From positions 8,174,501 to 8,238,500 of the forward strand of contig JAPNXP010000001.1 of assembly GCA_028753945.1 (NCBI GenBank): a stretch of 64,000 nucleotides of DNA, written 5' to 3'. The notes below the pieces were generated by a model that had not been told where the DNA came from, did not search any database, and saw nothing but the letters and a program-made list of their open reading frames with translations. This DNA is from Hexactinellida sp. DTS-2022 (taxonomy: Eukaryota > Porifera > Hexactinellida). Of the stretch, positions 46,032 to 55,971 are shown one piece after another; within the stretch, counting starts at the first letter, position 1, and every line of letters starts with the position of its first letter. The position numbers and the translations under genes are program-made.

Positions 46032-47850
46032 ATGCCTAACTCGTGTTCTGTACCCGGTTGCAAGACCAACTACAACCCAGATGACCATGTTCCTGTGTTC
46101 AAGATGCCTCAAAATCCACCAATCCTGAATCATGGTTGGACATGCGCTCTTCGTCGCGAGGATATCGGTGACCTGAAGGTGGTCTATGTATGTATCAACC
46201 ATTTTCAGAAAGAAGACATAGACTACACTTTCCAAGTCCCAAGAGGAGATGCTACTTTTACTGAAGTACCGCGGGCGAGCCAAAGCTGAAGGAAGGCGCT
46301 GTACCAAGTTTACTAACTCGCTGCCCGGTATATTACTCAACTAAACCTACCAAACAGAATCGCTTCTCATACGATGCAAAAGAGGACGAATTGATGAACC
46401 AAACACTACAACTCAGCTTGAGATCCGAGAGTCAAGAGAAAGAGAAGTTTGTGGTAACTCTCCACAGGACTTGAAAGATAAGTTAACCTTGATTTGTTTA
46501 CTTAATAGTTGGTTGGTGTGGTTCCTTAAGTTCGGTTGTGCATCCTTTGAAGATGTATGTCAATTATATAATTCAGAAAGAACAAGTTTATCCAAGTTAG
46601 CTCCTCATTTGAGTATGGAGTCCTGTTTTCCGTCTAGCAATGAGCGTCAAAATGTCAAACTGGTTTTAAAAGTCGTTAACGAATTAACAATATCTGCGCT
46701 AACTATCCAGAACGAATTGCGTTATCCAGAATATAGAAAGAATACTCCTGAGCTTGTTGATACCCTTCTTACTGTTTGGAAATTATTCAACGTTAACACA
46801 CCATTTAAAGGAAGAGAATACTTATCCACCGATCATCGGCGTTTGTATTAAAAAACCTCGCTACTTTCTACCGATGATGTTTTTTATAAACATAAAAAAA
46901 ACAATCGGTAGAAAGTAGCGAGGTTTTTTAATACAAACGCTGATGATCGGTGGATAAGTATTCTCTTAAAGGAATACGTTTGAACGATGATTTTTCTAGA
47001 CCTTTGACTTTTAATGACGAGCGATTTCTATTTTTGACTCGTGTAGTTTTGGTTAGATGCTTGGCAAACTTTACCAGAAAAAATTGGCAAACTGAGTAAA
47101 CAAACATACACCAGTTTTAGACATGCTTGTATTGTCCTATCTTCAAATCCTTGAACCGAGCGTCGACTTAAACTTTCTAGCATATTAAACATATATACTG
47201 ACCAACAAGACACTCCTTTCAATCTATTCAGTCATTTTCTTGTCCGTATAGCGTATTCCACTACTGATGGTGAGTTCAATTTGGAACCATTTCTTGATGA
47301 GATTAATGATCTATCAACAATTGATTGTGGTTCACAGTTGCTTCAGTCATTAGCCTTTATTGCAGACTATTCTGTCCATCAGTACCTGAAACAAACAAAC
47401 CGTGTCATGTCTGTCTATATATGCTAACAGTTGATAAATAATTTCTCCTTGATTTAGACCTGGACTCTCAGTGTCTCTCAGTATAAACTTCTGCAGCTAA
47501 CGGACCGTGGCGGACTTAAATATCCATCTGAGCCAGTTTTAAATTCCATATTTGTTATATGGAAGACCTTTAGTGCCATCGAAAACAATAAAGAGCTGTT
47601 GGCGAAGCTAGTAAGTGGACCTTCTAGAAAAATACTAGTTGAACTCACGTTGATGTATTTGGAAGATAGCGATAATCGTGATCCCAGTATTTGGAAGTCT
47701 ACTTGTATTAGCTGAGGTGTGTTTAGTTGGAACATCTTATCGAAGCTCGTCTTTACTGCAGCGAATTGCTTTCTTGCAAACAAAGTTAAGAATTATAACT
47801 CGCTGGTTCTTTCAAAAAGTATAGAAAGCGTAAATTTAAGAAATTCTCTT
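46032..47850 (+). pseudogene. Disrupted P-element/THAP-type transposase, copy 1
   Basis: 46032-46289 encodes a THAP zinc finger: Cys5, Cys10, then Cys54 and His57 (VCINHF), with the conserved Trp and Pro of the family. The frame is then broken. 46510-46850 encodes the segment SLSKLAPHLSMESCFPS..ERQNVKLVLK, shared almost residue for residue with copy 2 at 52610-52800. After a palindromic insertion (46813-46965) the frame resumes with RLNDDFSRP and NDERFLFL. The C-terminal region at 47265-47720 includes SLAFIADYSVHQYLKQ and LTDRGGLKYPSEPVLNSI, typical of THAP9/P transposases. There are several frameshifts and stops, so no active enzyme is made. It lies between the 222-residue ORF and the OTU-like ORF and was probably a separate insertion. 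Confidence 0.75.
46813..46965. mobile_element. Near-perfect palindromic MITE inside the P-like transposase
   Basis: Two 64-base arms (46812-46875 and 46904-46967) match with a single mismatch around a 28-base loop. An 8-bp direct repeat, TTAAAGGA, flanks it (46805-46812, 46966-46973). Removing the insert and one repeat reconnects the reading frame in register with the paralogous transposase at 51030-53310. This is therefore an insertion and not part of the gene. Confidence 0.82.
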
Positions 47851-48202
47851 AATTGTGTGTCTACTTATTTGTATTTACCATACGTATTTGTATTACTCTG
47901 TTTATTCTTATTTCTATTATGTAGTTAAGTGTGTCGTGTGTCACTGCTAGAGCCAGAGAGAGAAAGAGGAGAGAGGAAAGAAAGCAAATAATTGTGTTTT
48001 ATTCACTGTATATTAATATTAGAAATTGTACTGTTTGTGTTTATTATTACTATTAAATTATGAAAATCCAATCACCCTTCTCATTACAGCTAATACTAAT
48101 CACGGGCTAGCAGGGCTCAGTTTGTTTACGACCTAGAGACGTATAAAGAACTTAGTAGTTCAATATAGAAAACATTAAAACATTCAAATTTCCCATCTTC
48201 TT

Positions 48203-48916
48203 GTGCATCCCTGGTACATCTACTGTCAGGCCATATATAGAGTAGGCTATGACTATCCCTATTTTGTTGCTGAGGCGAAATGCAAATTTGCAAGGTGTGT
48301 CAGCCTCAGAATTACCATTGATCGTCTACCAAGCTTTGCAAATCAAAATTTAATAGTCACAGTTATAGCTAATGGAACACTTTCAAGGCAACATTTTGAT
48401 AATGAAACATCTCATAGTCGCAAATTATCAGGTCAAGCTAGAAAATTAAATTGTTTGTTCAGTTCTCTCTCGTATATCATAACAGGATCTGATCATAATC
48501 ACAGAGAAATAAGGGAGCTATTAGTATTAAATATGCAAGGGAAATACAGAGATTGTTGTTCAAAATACTGCAATTCACACTCAAATTTGAACGCTACAAA
48601 CAACTACTCTTCAATTGAGGAGTATATAAAATCAAGTAAGATTGACAGAACTGGTTCTTGGGGAACCGACTTGGAAATATTTTTAGCCGCACAATTGCTT
48701 AAAACAGATATTTTCTTATACAAGGATTTTGACCACCTTTGGTATAAATTTTCGGGGCATGGATTTAACGATAAGAAAGATGTCCATAATTTAACAGAAA
48801 AGAGGATATATCTTCGTCTCTACTTAAGTCATTTTCAACCAATAACAAAAGTTAATTCAGAAGTTAAAGTGGGACAAACCAACATATGGGAATTTGACCC
48901 TACGAAGTTTAATTAG
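48203..48916 (+). CDS. OTU-like protein of the long-TIR element
   Basis: A 237-residue ORF. Residues about 25-80 contain a cysteine pair and a H-x4-R-x3-G-x2-R pattern (HSRKLSGQAR region). Residues 80-215 resemble the OTU protease at 8556-9671: NCLFSSLSYIITGSDHNHRE (Cys84), GSWGTDLEIFLAAQLLKTDI (about 151-170), and LSHFQPIT with His210. Cys84 and His210 align with the OTU nucleophile and histidine, but the Asp-Gly that normally precedes Asn-Cys is Lys-Leu here. Activity is doubtful unless another exon is spliced in. No known signal or membrane segment. It lies about 140 bases inside the right TIR arm. Confidence 0.65.
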   Translation: MHPWYIYCQAIYRVGYDYPYFVAEAKCKFARCVSLRITIDRLPSFANQNLIVTVIANGTLSRQHFDNETSHSRKLSGQARKLNCLFSSLSYIITGSDHNHREIRELLVLNMQGKYRDCCSKYCNSHSNLNATNNYSSIEEYIKSSKIDRTGSWGTDLEIFLAAQLLKTDIFLYKDFDHLWYKFSGHGFNDKKDVHNLTEKRIYLRLYLSHFQPITKVNSEVKVGQTNIWEFDPTKFN

Positions 48917-49059
48917 ATAGAGATATATAAATCGAAGTCTGTAGTATTAGATATGATTACAATTAGCATCTTAGCATAGTTTGACAATTATTAAAAATGT
49001 AGTTTTGCTATGTCATTGGGGAACATATTTTACGTATATGTCTGGTTTAGTTATTACCA

Positions 49060-49937
49060 AATTGACAAAAATTACCTAGTCAAGTATTGCTATATTCCAA
49101 ATGGCAGTTCTGTATATACTGGTAATACAAAAATATGGCGTCCCAAACTGTGCTCGATTTTAAGAATTTGAAGTTTTTTGGAAAAATTATAACATTTTTT
49201 GCAAAGTCACTGTCTGCCTCCCAGGTGTCAGATCAGAAAAAAATTAATTTGACAGAAAGTACCTAGGCTAGTATAGCTATATTCCAAATGGCAGTTCTGT
49301 ATATACTGGTGATACAAAAATATGGCGTCCCAAACTGTGCTCGATTTTAGGATTTTGAAGTTTTTGGATAAATTATAACATTTTTTGCAAAGTCACTGTA
49401 TGCCTCCCAGGTGTCAGATCAGAAAAAAATTAATTTGACAGAAAGTACCTAGGCTAGTATTGCTATATTCCAAATGGCAGTTCTGTATATACTGGTGATA
49501 CAAAAATATGGCGTCCCAAACTGTGCTCGATTTTAGGATTTTGAAGTTTTTGGAAAATTATAACATTTTTTGCAAAGTCACTGTCTGCCTCCCAGGTGTC
49601 AGATCAGAAAAAAAATTTTTTACAGAAAGTACCTAGGCTAGTATAGCTATATTCCAAATGGCAGTTCTGTATATACTGGTGATACAAAAATATGGCGTCC
49701 CAAACTGTGCTCGATTTTAGGATTTTGAAGTTTTTGGAAAAATTATAACATTTTTTGCAAAGTCACTGTATGCCTCCCAGATGTCAGATCAGATAAAAAT
49801 TAATTTGATAGAAAGTACCTAGGCTAGTATTGCTATATTCCAAATGGCATCTAGATTGACCCGTTGGTTCATTACTTATAGTGTCTTATAGTGTGCTCAA
49901 TTTCTCGCTGCCAGCTCGCTGCTAACTTCACACTCGT
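49060..49937 (-). repeat. Right TIR arm, 185-bp tandem repeats
   Basis: Inverted copies of the left-arm repeats, period about 183-186 bp, ending with the unique 100-bp outer part (49838-49937). Confidence 0.93.
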
Positions 49938-49946
49938 AGAAAATTG

Positions 49947-50141
49947 CGGCATTTCAGGACTTCTTTGATGTCCAAAAATTTAAAACAAATGCTGGCCCAT
50001 CTGGCCGTATTCAACTAAACTTAGTTATGCCATAGCCTACTATACATAAGGCCTCACAGTACCAATTGAAATTTGGACCAGGGGTGAGGTCGCCGATCGA
50101 TTATGAAAATGACGATTTATTATTCCGATTGTCAAATTTGG
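49947..50141 (+). other. Flank with a P-like subterminal block
   Basis: The block 'gccatagcctactatacata' with 'aatttggaccaggggtgagg' (about 50028-50090) also occurs, diverged, at 45777-45835 and 50553-50605, always upstream of a THAP ORF. It is probably part of the 5' end of the P-like transposon. The ORF at 50066-50293 is not accepted because it runs into the hAT MITE. Confidence 0.45.
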
Positions 50142-50532
50142 TAGGGCTGAAACGAATATACCGAATATTCGAATATTCGTTCGAAATGTTTGAACGAATA
50201 TTCGTTCGTTTCCAAACGAATATTCGTTTGGAAGATAAGACTAAAACGGATATTCGTAGACTACTTTTGGTCAACAACTTGACATTTGTTTAGATTGGTG
50301 TGATCGTGAATATAAATTCATACCTAAACTCGCTGATTGATAGCTAACTTGTGTCTAATACACCTTGTAGCTATTATTAAACCATTGTAACATTAACAAA
50401 ACCCTATTTTTCAATGTATTTAGTGTCTTGGAAATGACTTAGTGCTTAGTCATCCAAACGAACGAATATTCGAATATTCGTTCGTTTAGAAAAATGTTCG
50501 TTCGTTACATTTCAAATATTCGTTTCAGCCCT
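50142..50532. mobile_element. hAT MITE with ATTCGAATATTCG repeats, 391 bp
   Basis: Ends TAGGGCTGAAACGAATAT and ATATTCGTTTCAGCCCT are flanked by the 8-bp duplication AAATTTGG (50134-50141 and 50533-50540); the boundary is ambiguous by one base. GAATATTCGTTCG repeats lie near both ends. Confidence 0.88.
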
Positions 50533-50712
50533 AAATTTGGTCAATCATGGTCTACCAAACATAAGACTTCACTTTTTTAAGGGAAATTTGGACCAAGGAT
50601 GCGGTTGCAGCCGTAATTTCTAAATGAACCACAATGTTAAATAGTTAGTGTTTAGTAATTAATAATTTACCAAAACAATAGAAAATTCATTTGAATATAT
50701 AATTTGATTGTA

Positions 50713-50906
50713 CAGTCAGGTTCTTTTATTTTGAACATTAAAGGGACCAAATATTGTGTTCATAATAGAGAGACTTCATAATAAGCGAACGCCACTTAAT
50801 ACAAACCCTATGTAAGTTGTTAAATTGGGACCGTAGGATTAGTTCATAATAAAAAAATTTCATATTAAGCAGACGAAATCTTATTCATAATAAGCAGACC
50901 TGACTG
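50713..50906. mobile_element. Tc1/mariner-type MITE, 194 bp
   Basis: Ends CAGTCAGGTTCTTTTATTTTG and AATAAGCAGACCTGACTG are flanked by TA dinucleotides. It lies 120 bp upstream of the second THAP ORF. Confidence 0.85.
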
Positions 50907-51029
50907 TATAATGTTTTAGTAAGTCATAAATCAGTCTCCCTATTCTTCTGGTGTATAAACTTTGTTTAACCGTACTTAATTTTGTTTACTTGTTCTACCT
51001 TAGCTTTTACTATTGTTTAATTATCAAAA

Positions 51030-53310
51030 ATGCCTAATTGTTGCTCGGCTCCTGGCTGCAAAAGCAACTACAAATCTTCAGAAATTGTACCAGTTTTCAA
51101 ATTACCACAAAATCCACCTGAACTCAGACACTCCTGGTTTAGGGCTCTTCGGAGGGATGATTTAGATGAATTGAAGGCTGTTTATATTTGCGTGAAACAT
51201 TTCCGCGAAGAAGATATAGAATACAGCCACAAAGTTCCAAATGGGGATGGAACTTTCCATGAAATCCCTCGAGTCAGCCCAAAGCTGAAAGATGGCGCTG
51301 TACCAGTTTATCTACCAGGTTGTCCATCATACTATCAATCTAGTGCTAAGCGCAGGCGTCCCCTCGACTTAAGAGAATATGAACTATTCAACCAAACTTT
51401 AACACTTAGCTTGAATTCAGAAGCTGAAGAGGTAGAGAAGTTCAAGATTAGCGGTTTACATGATATTCCTGACAAGTTATCTTTGCTTCCCTTGCCAAAA
51501 ACATGGTCATTATGGTATCCTGACGAAAACAGTATAATTTTTATGCGCCCTAGTCTAATAAATAGCGATATCCTAGTAAATAGTACTTGATAGTACACTC
51601 TGATCTATCTGTTAGAGCCAATTGTAATGGAGAACCTTGTTCGCTTTCGCTAAACTCTTTAAGTGATATACGACAACTTGAAACGATTTTTGGTGAAATT
51701 TCTAACTCAACACATCCCTGTGAATCTTTTGTTTCTGAGACGACTGGTTCACATATCTCTTTAGCGAAAGACCATATCCAACAAGCCATCAATACTTTGA
51801 CTAATGAATCCGATTTAGAATCAACTGATTATCCAGAAATTTCAAGACTGCAGTTCATACAATGCCAGTTAGAAAACAGCCTCGTCCCTCAAAACAGGCG
51901 TAGATATAATGTACTAACACAAGTTTTGGCTCTTAAAACACATTTAATTTCTCCAGCCTGTTATAAATATCTCCAGCAGATGCTTTGTCTAACTCTTCCT
52001 CATGTCAATACTCTACTCAAGTTATATTCTTCATCTGGCCTTAAAAGTGACTATTTTCCCTTCCTCAAACAAGCGACTCATTCTTTCTCTGATTCTGAAA
52101 AACATGTAATTGTCCAAATGGACGAAATTAATGTGAAATCGGTATATTTCATACGTATATTGGTGGTAAGATATATGGTGCTAGTTTAAGACCAGAAGAT
52201 CCGGTCAAAACTGTATTCGCTATCATGGTCTCTAGTCTTCAGAAAAAATTGTCCTGTATTGTTGGTTACCCTGTGCTTCTCTTTCAGCGGAAACGATATT
52301 CGCCATAATGGTATTATGTATTCAAGATATAGAGCTTTGTGGTTTAGTTGTAGATATTATCTCTACCGACAACTATCCTCTCAATGTAAAATTATTCAAA
52401 CTCTTCTCTAAAAATGGTAAGCTGGAAACTCAAGTACCGCATCCTTCTGATCCAAATCGGATCCAATTTCTCACCTTTGATTTTGTGCACATATTGAAGA
52501 CAATACGAAATAACTGGTTGCATCTAAAGTCAGAGAGTAAGACATTTATTTACCCTAATTTAAGAGGTATACGTACAAAGCAATTATTGTTCCTATCCTT
52601 TGAGACTGTGCACAGCTTCTTTCCGCGATGTCCGTACCTTATATCTTTCTGAGAAAGACAGCTTGGCAAAACTAGCTCCAAGGTTAACATTTAAAGCATG
52701 TTTTCCTTCTTGTTTAGAACGTCAGAATGTGAAATTAGTTTTAAAGGTAATACATGAATCCAAAATATCTGCTTTAACCATTCAAAATGACCACGTAGTG
52801 CTGCATATAAATCTAATACTTCAGATTTTCTTGACATTATCTTATCTTCATGGAAAATGTTCAATGTAAATGCTCCATACAATCATGTTCGTTTAAACGA
52901 TCCACCCTCTCAACCATTCTTCTTTAATGACGACCGCTTTGCCTTTTTAGATCGTATAGTTTGTTGGTTAGCCGCTTGGGATTCACTTCCTGGGAAAGAT
53001 GGGAAATTAAGCAAACAAACTTTCACAAGCTTAAGACATGCCTGCCTTGTTTACCACAAATAACTAACTATCTGGCGGGCACATGTGGATATTCATACCT
53101 TTAACCTCTTTCTTACAGACGGGCCCTTTGGAACATCGATTCGGACTTTATCGTATGATGTCAGGTGCCAATTACCACATTTCTGGGAAAACTCGCAATA
53201 CGATCAACCATTTCTTTTAACGGCTTCCGTCTTTGCCCAGAAATTTCGTGCCCCAGGAATTTACCGTTCGGAAACACCAACATTTCATTGTGGCCTCTAG
53301 GAACTGTAAG
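51030..53310 (+). pseudogene. Disrupted P-element/THAP-type transposase, copy 2
   Basis: 51030-51590 encodes an intact THAP finger (Cys5, Cys10, Cys54, His57 in YICVKHF; Trp36; an AVPVYL box like the THAP AVPTIF motif). 51587-52189 holds HVIVQMDEINVKS, with the first catalytic Asp of P transposases. 52308-52580 holds FLTFDFVHILKTIRNNWL, the conserved D-x2-H-x-KTIRN segment. 52600-52870 and 52857-53063 continue the family (RLNDPPSQPFF, KLSKQTFTSLRHACLV). About 53115-53220, in another frame, the end has PLEHRFGLYRMMSGANYHIS. The frames change at least four times and a few stops lie between, so it is a degenerate gene unless some gaps are introns. It is paralogous to 46032-47850. Confidence 0.78.
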
Positions 53311-53347
53311 CGTTTTTTTCGATGTCCTCTTCCCTTAGTTTTACGCA

Positions 53348-53728
53348 CTAGTACGCGGACGCACAATCTGGGAACGATAAAATATTGCTCCCGTCTAAAT
53401 TGTCGAATATCGACCAAGGATCTGGCATGGCATACGAGTCCTTCTTGGTGAGCTCATTTAAATGTTTATAATCAATGACGAATCTTAAACTCCCATCCTT
53501 CTTCTTAACTAGTACTACTGGGGTACTCCAAGGGGATTTAGATGCCCGACAGATACCATTACTCAACATCTTAATTTGTTTATTTATCTCGACTTCAGCT
53601 TTGGGTGAAACCCGTCTCAAATGTTGCTTCACTGATTGTGCCGTACCGTGTTGATGACGTGCTCTCCCAAGTGCGTGAACGTTGGTTTCTTCGGGTCTAG
53701 TACAATTTATTAAACAGTTTTCATTCAC
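53348..53728 (-). pseudogene. Ty3/gypsy reverse transcriptase fragment
   Basis: A 126-residue ORF matching the start of the gypsy RT domain: ASKSPWSTPVVLVKKKDGS, then LRFVIDYKHLNELTKKDSYA and ILSFPDCASAYW. It stops before the catalytic YxDD box, so it is a truncated relic. It runs against the P-like remnant at its 3' side and is divergent in orientation from the gag remnant next to it (53746 onward, plus strand). Confidence 0.85.
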
Positions 53729-53745
53729 GAAGTAACGTATATTAT

Positions 53746-55260
53746 ATGGTAGCAGAGATTGTTAGTATGGCTAATGCAGTTCAAGCTGATAAGTTTGATG
53801 GTGGAGACGTAGATGAGTATCTGGAACACTTTGAAATATGCGCACTAGCAAATGGCTTGGAACCAGAACGAAAGGCGTTAATGCTCGCTACATGCTTAAA
53901 GGGCCTTGAAAGTGTTCAAGATTTTGAACCTGGATGAGAGAAAGGATTATCAGACTATTAAGGACACACTCAAAGCTACATTTCGAGCAGAAGATTTTAA
54001 GTACACTGCTTTCAGTGAATTTCATTCAAGAACAATGTTTCCAAATGAGCACCTCAGAAGTATTTGTATGAGCTGAAACGATAATAAAGAAGACTTCCCT
54101 GAATTGGCTGAAGAGGCAAGGGAGCAATTAGTATTTGATCAATCTACTAGGGGCCTTCCAAAGGTTGTGTATGAAAACATTCGTATTTCCCAGGAAATAT
54201 AAAAACACAAATGATGACTAAAGAGGGCTCAAGTTTTAATCCGAATGCATAGAGATCAGGGTTGGGTTCAAGTACATTTGAAAGTACTTAAGTACAAGTA
54301 CTACTACTTTTCAGATATTCAAGTACAATACAAGTACAAGTACAGGTAAACTTAAAGTACTTAAGTACAAGTACAAGTACAATGAAAAAATTAGGAAAAT
54401 ACTTAAGTACAAGTACTTCCCAAGCTCTTATGATAAATCTCTCGTACTAATAGTAGAAATTGCTAAATACATAGTTTATATAGTATCATCCAAATCTATT
54501 TAATTGATTTAGCAGTAGTCCTTGACACGAACACAATTCCTAATATACTAAGTATTAAGTAATACTACTTTATTTGAGATGGGATTTGAGGAACATCAAT
54601 GATGTGTGTTGGAAATATATTGAATGATAAAAAAGTCACGAGTAACAAGTACTCAAGTACAAGTGCAAGTACTTTAGAAAAATGAGGAAAGTAATTAAGT
54701 ACAAGTACAAGTACAACGGAAAAATGGTGAAAGTACTTAAGTACAAGTACAAGTACTCAAAAAATGTACTTAATTACAGAAGTACTTAAGTAAATTGTAC
54801 TTGAACCCAACCCTGTATTAGAGATGTTGTAAATCAACAAACAGAATTAGTGGCGGCTGTGAATGAGATCGAGGAAAAGCTATCTGGATGTCCCAGTAGG
54901 ACTGTAGATACTACACAAAGTGCAATAGACTAAGCAGTAAAGCTGATTTCAGAACAATTGAAATCATGGTATAAGTATGAGGCAAGTAGTTATGCTTGTG
55001 GTGTGCGCTAAAAAAATGGTTACCGTCGTTCAGAAGGAAGAGGCCTAAAGAAGGTAACTTGTTTTGAGTTGTACGGTGAAGGTCACTACGCAGAAGATTG
55101 TGCTAATCGGAGAAGATTCAAAAGGGACTTGCGTTGTTATAAGTGCGGTCGACTAGGACTCACAATTCGTTTTTGTACGAAACAACAAAGAACCACTGAG
55201 CAGAATTTAAACTTCAAGGGACCCGTCGGGAGAGCCGAGGCGAGGTTCCAGAAGTTCTAA
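53746..55260 (+). pseudogene. Ty3/gypsy-type gag remnant with two degenerate zinc knuckles, split by a hAT MITE
   Basis: 53746-53937 is an open frame with a gag-like start (FDGGDVDEYLEHFEICALAN). After a frameshift at about 53935 the sequence continues with stops (DYQTIKDTLKATFRAEDF). A hAT MITE lies at 54257-54815, and the sequence resumes as RDVVNQQTELVAAVNEIEEK. 55069-55260 has two CCHC-like knuckles, both damaged: in the first the second Cys is Leu (CFELYGEGHYAEDC), in the second the His is Leu (CYKCGRLGLTIRFC). Just upstream, 'tggtagcagag' resembles a retrotransposon primer-binding or leader boundary. No LTRs were recognised. Confidence 0.78.
54257..54815. mobile_element. hAT-type MITE rich in AAGTAC repeats, 559 bp
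   Basis: Ends CAGGGTTGGGTTCAAGTACA and TGTACTTGAACCCAACCCTG. Many copies of AAGTACAAGTAC lie inside. Flanks show TAGAGAT on both sides, but the right copy is offset by three bases, so the expected 8-bp duplication is imperfect. It interrupts the gag remnant. Confidence 0.82.
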
Positions 55261-55517
55261 ACATGGTATGACGGATCCTCAGGAGTACATAAGGTTGGGA
55301 GCCTTGTGTGGATTATCTCCTCGATCTTGTAATTTGGCACTTGTTCGTATCCTATTTGTAAATCAAGTTTAATCCAATGAATAATTGGAAGTTGGAACAA
55401 TTACTATTTAAACAATTCTGGATTAACTTAATTTTGCATTCAACAAAAGACTGTAAACTTTGAGTGTACATAAATATTATAGTGATAAAGCTATTAATGC
55501 ACAACTTTTGCCAAATA

Positions 55518-55710
55518 CAGTAGAACCTCGTTAATACGAACACGATTAATACGAATTTCCGGATAAGATGAACAAACAGTTCGACAAAATCAGGTGATTC
55601 AGGTCCCTACAATAGCTATTCAACGGGTATTACTCCGATCAATCAAAACTCCGGATAAAGCGAACAAATTTTATCCGTGACTTGGTGTTTGTATTAACGA
55701 GGTTCTACTG
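55518..55710. mobile_element. Tc1/mariner (Tigger/pogo-like ends) MITE, 193 bp
   Basis: Ends CAGTAGAACCTCGTTAATACG and GTATTAACGAGGTTCTACTG are flanked by TA on both sides. Non-coding. Confidence 0.88.
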
Positions 55711-55971
55711 TAGGAATAATGAAAGATTTTTAATTAAATTATTAACTAAAAATATGGTCTGTGGATCTGTTCCCTTTAAATGGGGTGCATGCATTAGTTC
55801 GAATTCTGAAGGTTGTCATTAGTTCGAATTTCATAGGTTGTCGTTAGTTCGACTCAGTTTTACTAGGGTTGTCATTTGTTCGACTCGATTTTACTAGGGT
55901 TGTCATTTGTTCGACTCGATTTTACTAGGGTTGTTATTAGTTCGACTCAGTTTTAATCGGTTTCTCATTGT

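Larger units (their letters stand above)
43095..49937. mobile_element. 6.8-kb transposon with long repeat-built TIRs and a 9-bp target duplication
   Basis: The outermost bases ACGAGTGTGAAGTTAGC and their perfect inverse, GCTAACTTCACACTCGT, are flanked by an identical 9-bp sequence, AGAAAATTG, at 43086-43094 and 49938-49946. About 100 bp of unique inverted sequence is followed on each side by four to five tandem copies of a 185-bp repeat, giving TIR arms near 0.9 kb. A 9-bp duplication with long arms fits Mutator-like or foldback elements; the superfamily is not certain. Inside lie a hairpin-family fragment, a 2A-like ORF, an unassigned ORF, a P/THAP-type transposase remnant and an OTU-like ORF. 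The THAP transposase has its own relatives next door (51030-53310), so it may be a nested insertion. Confidence 0.85.

Noticed and set aside
53300..55260. Complete gypsy retrotransposon
   Set aside because: RT and gag fragments are in opposite orientation, both degenerate, with no protease, integrase or LTR pair; reported as separate remnants.
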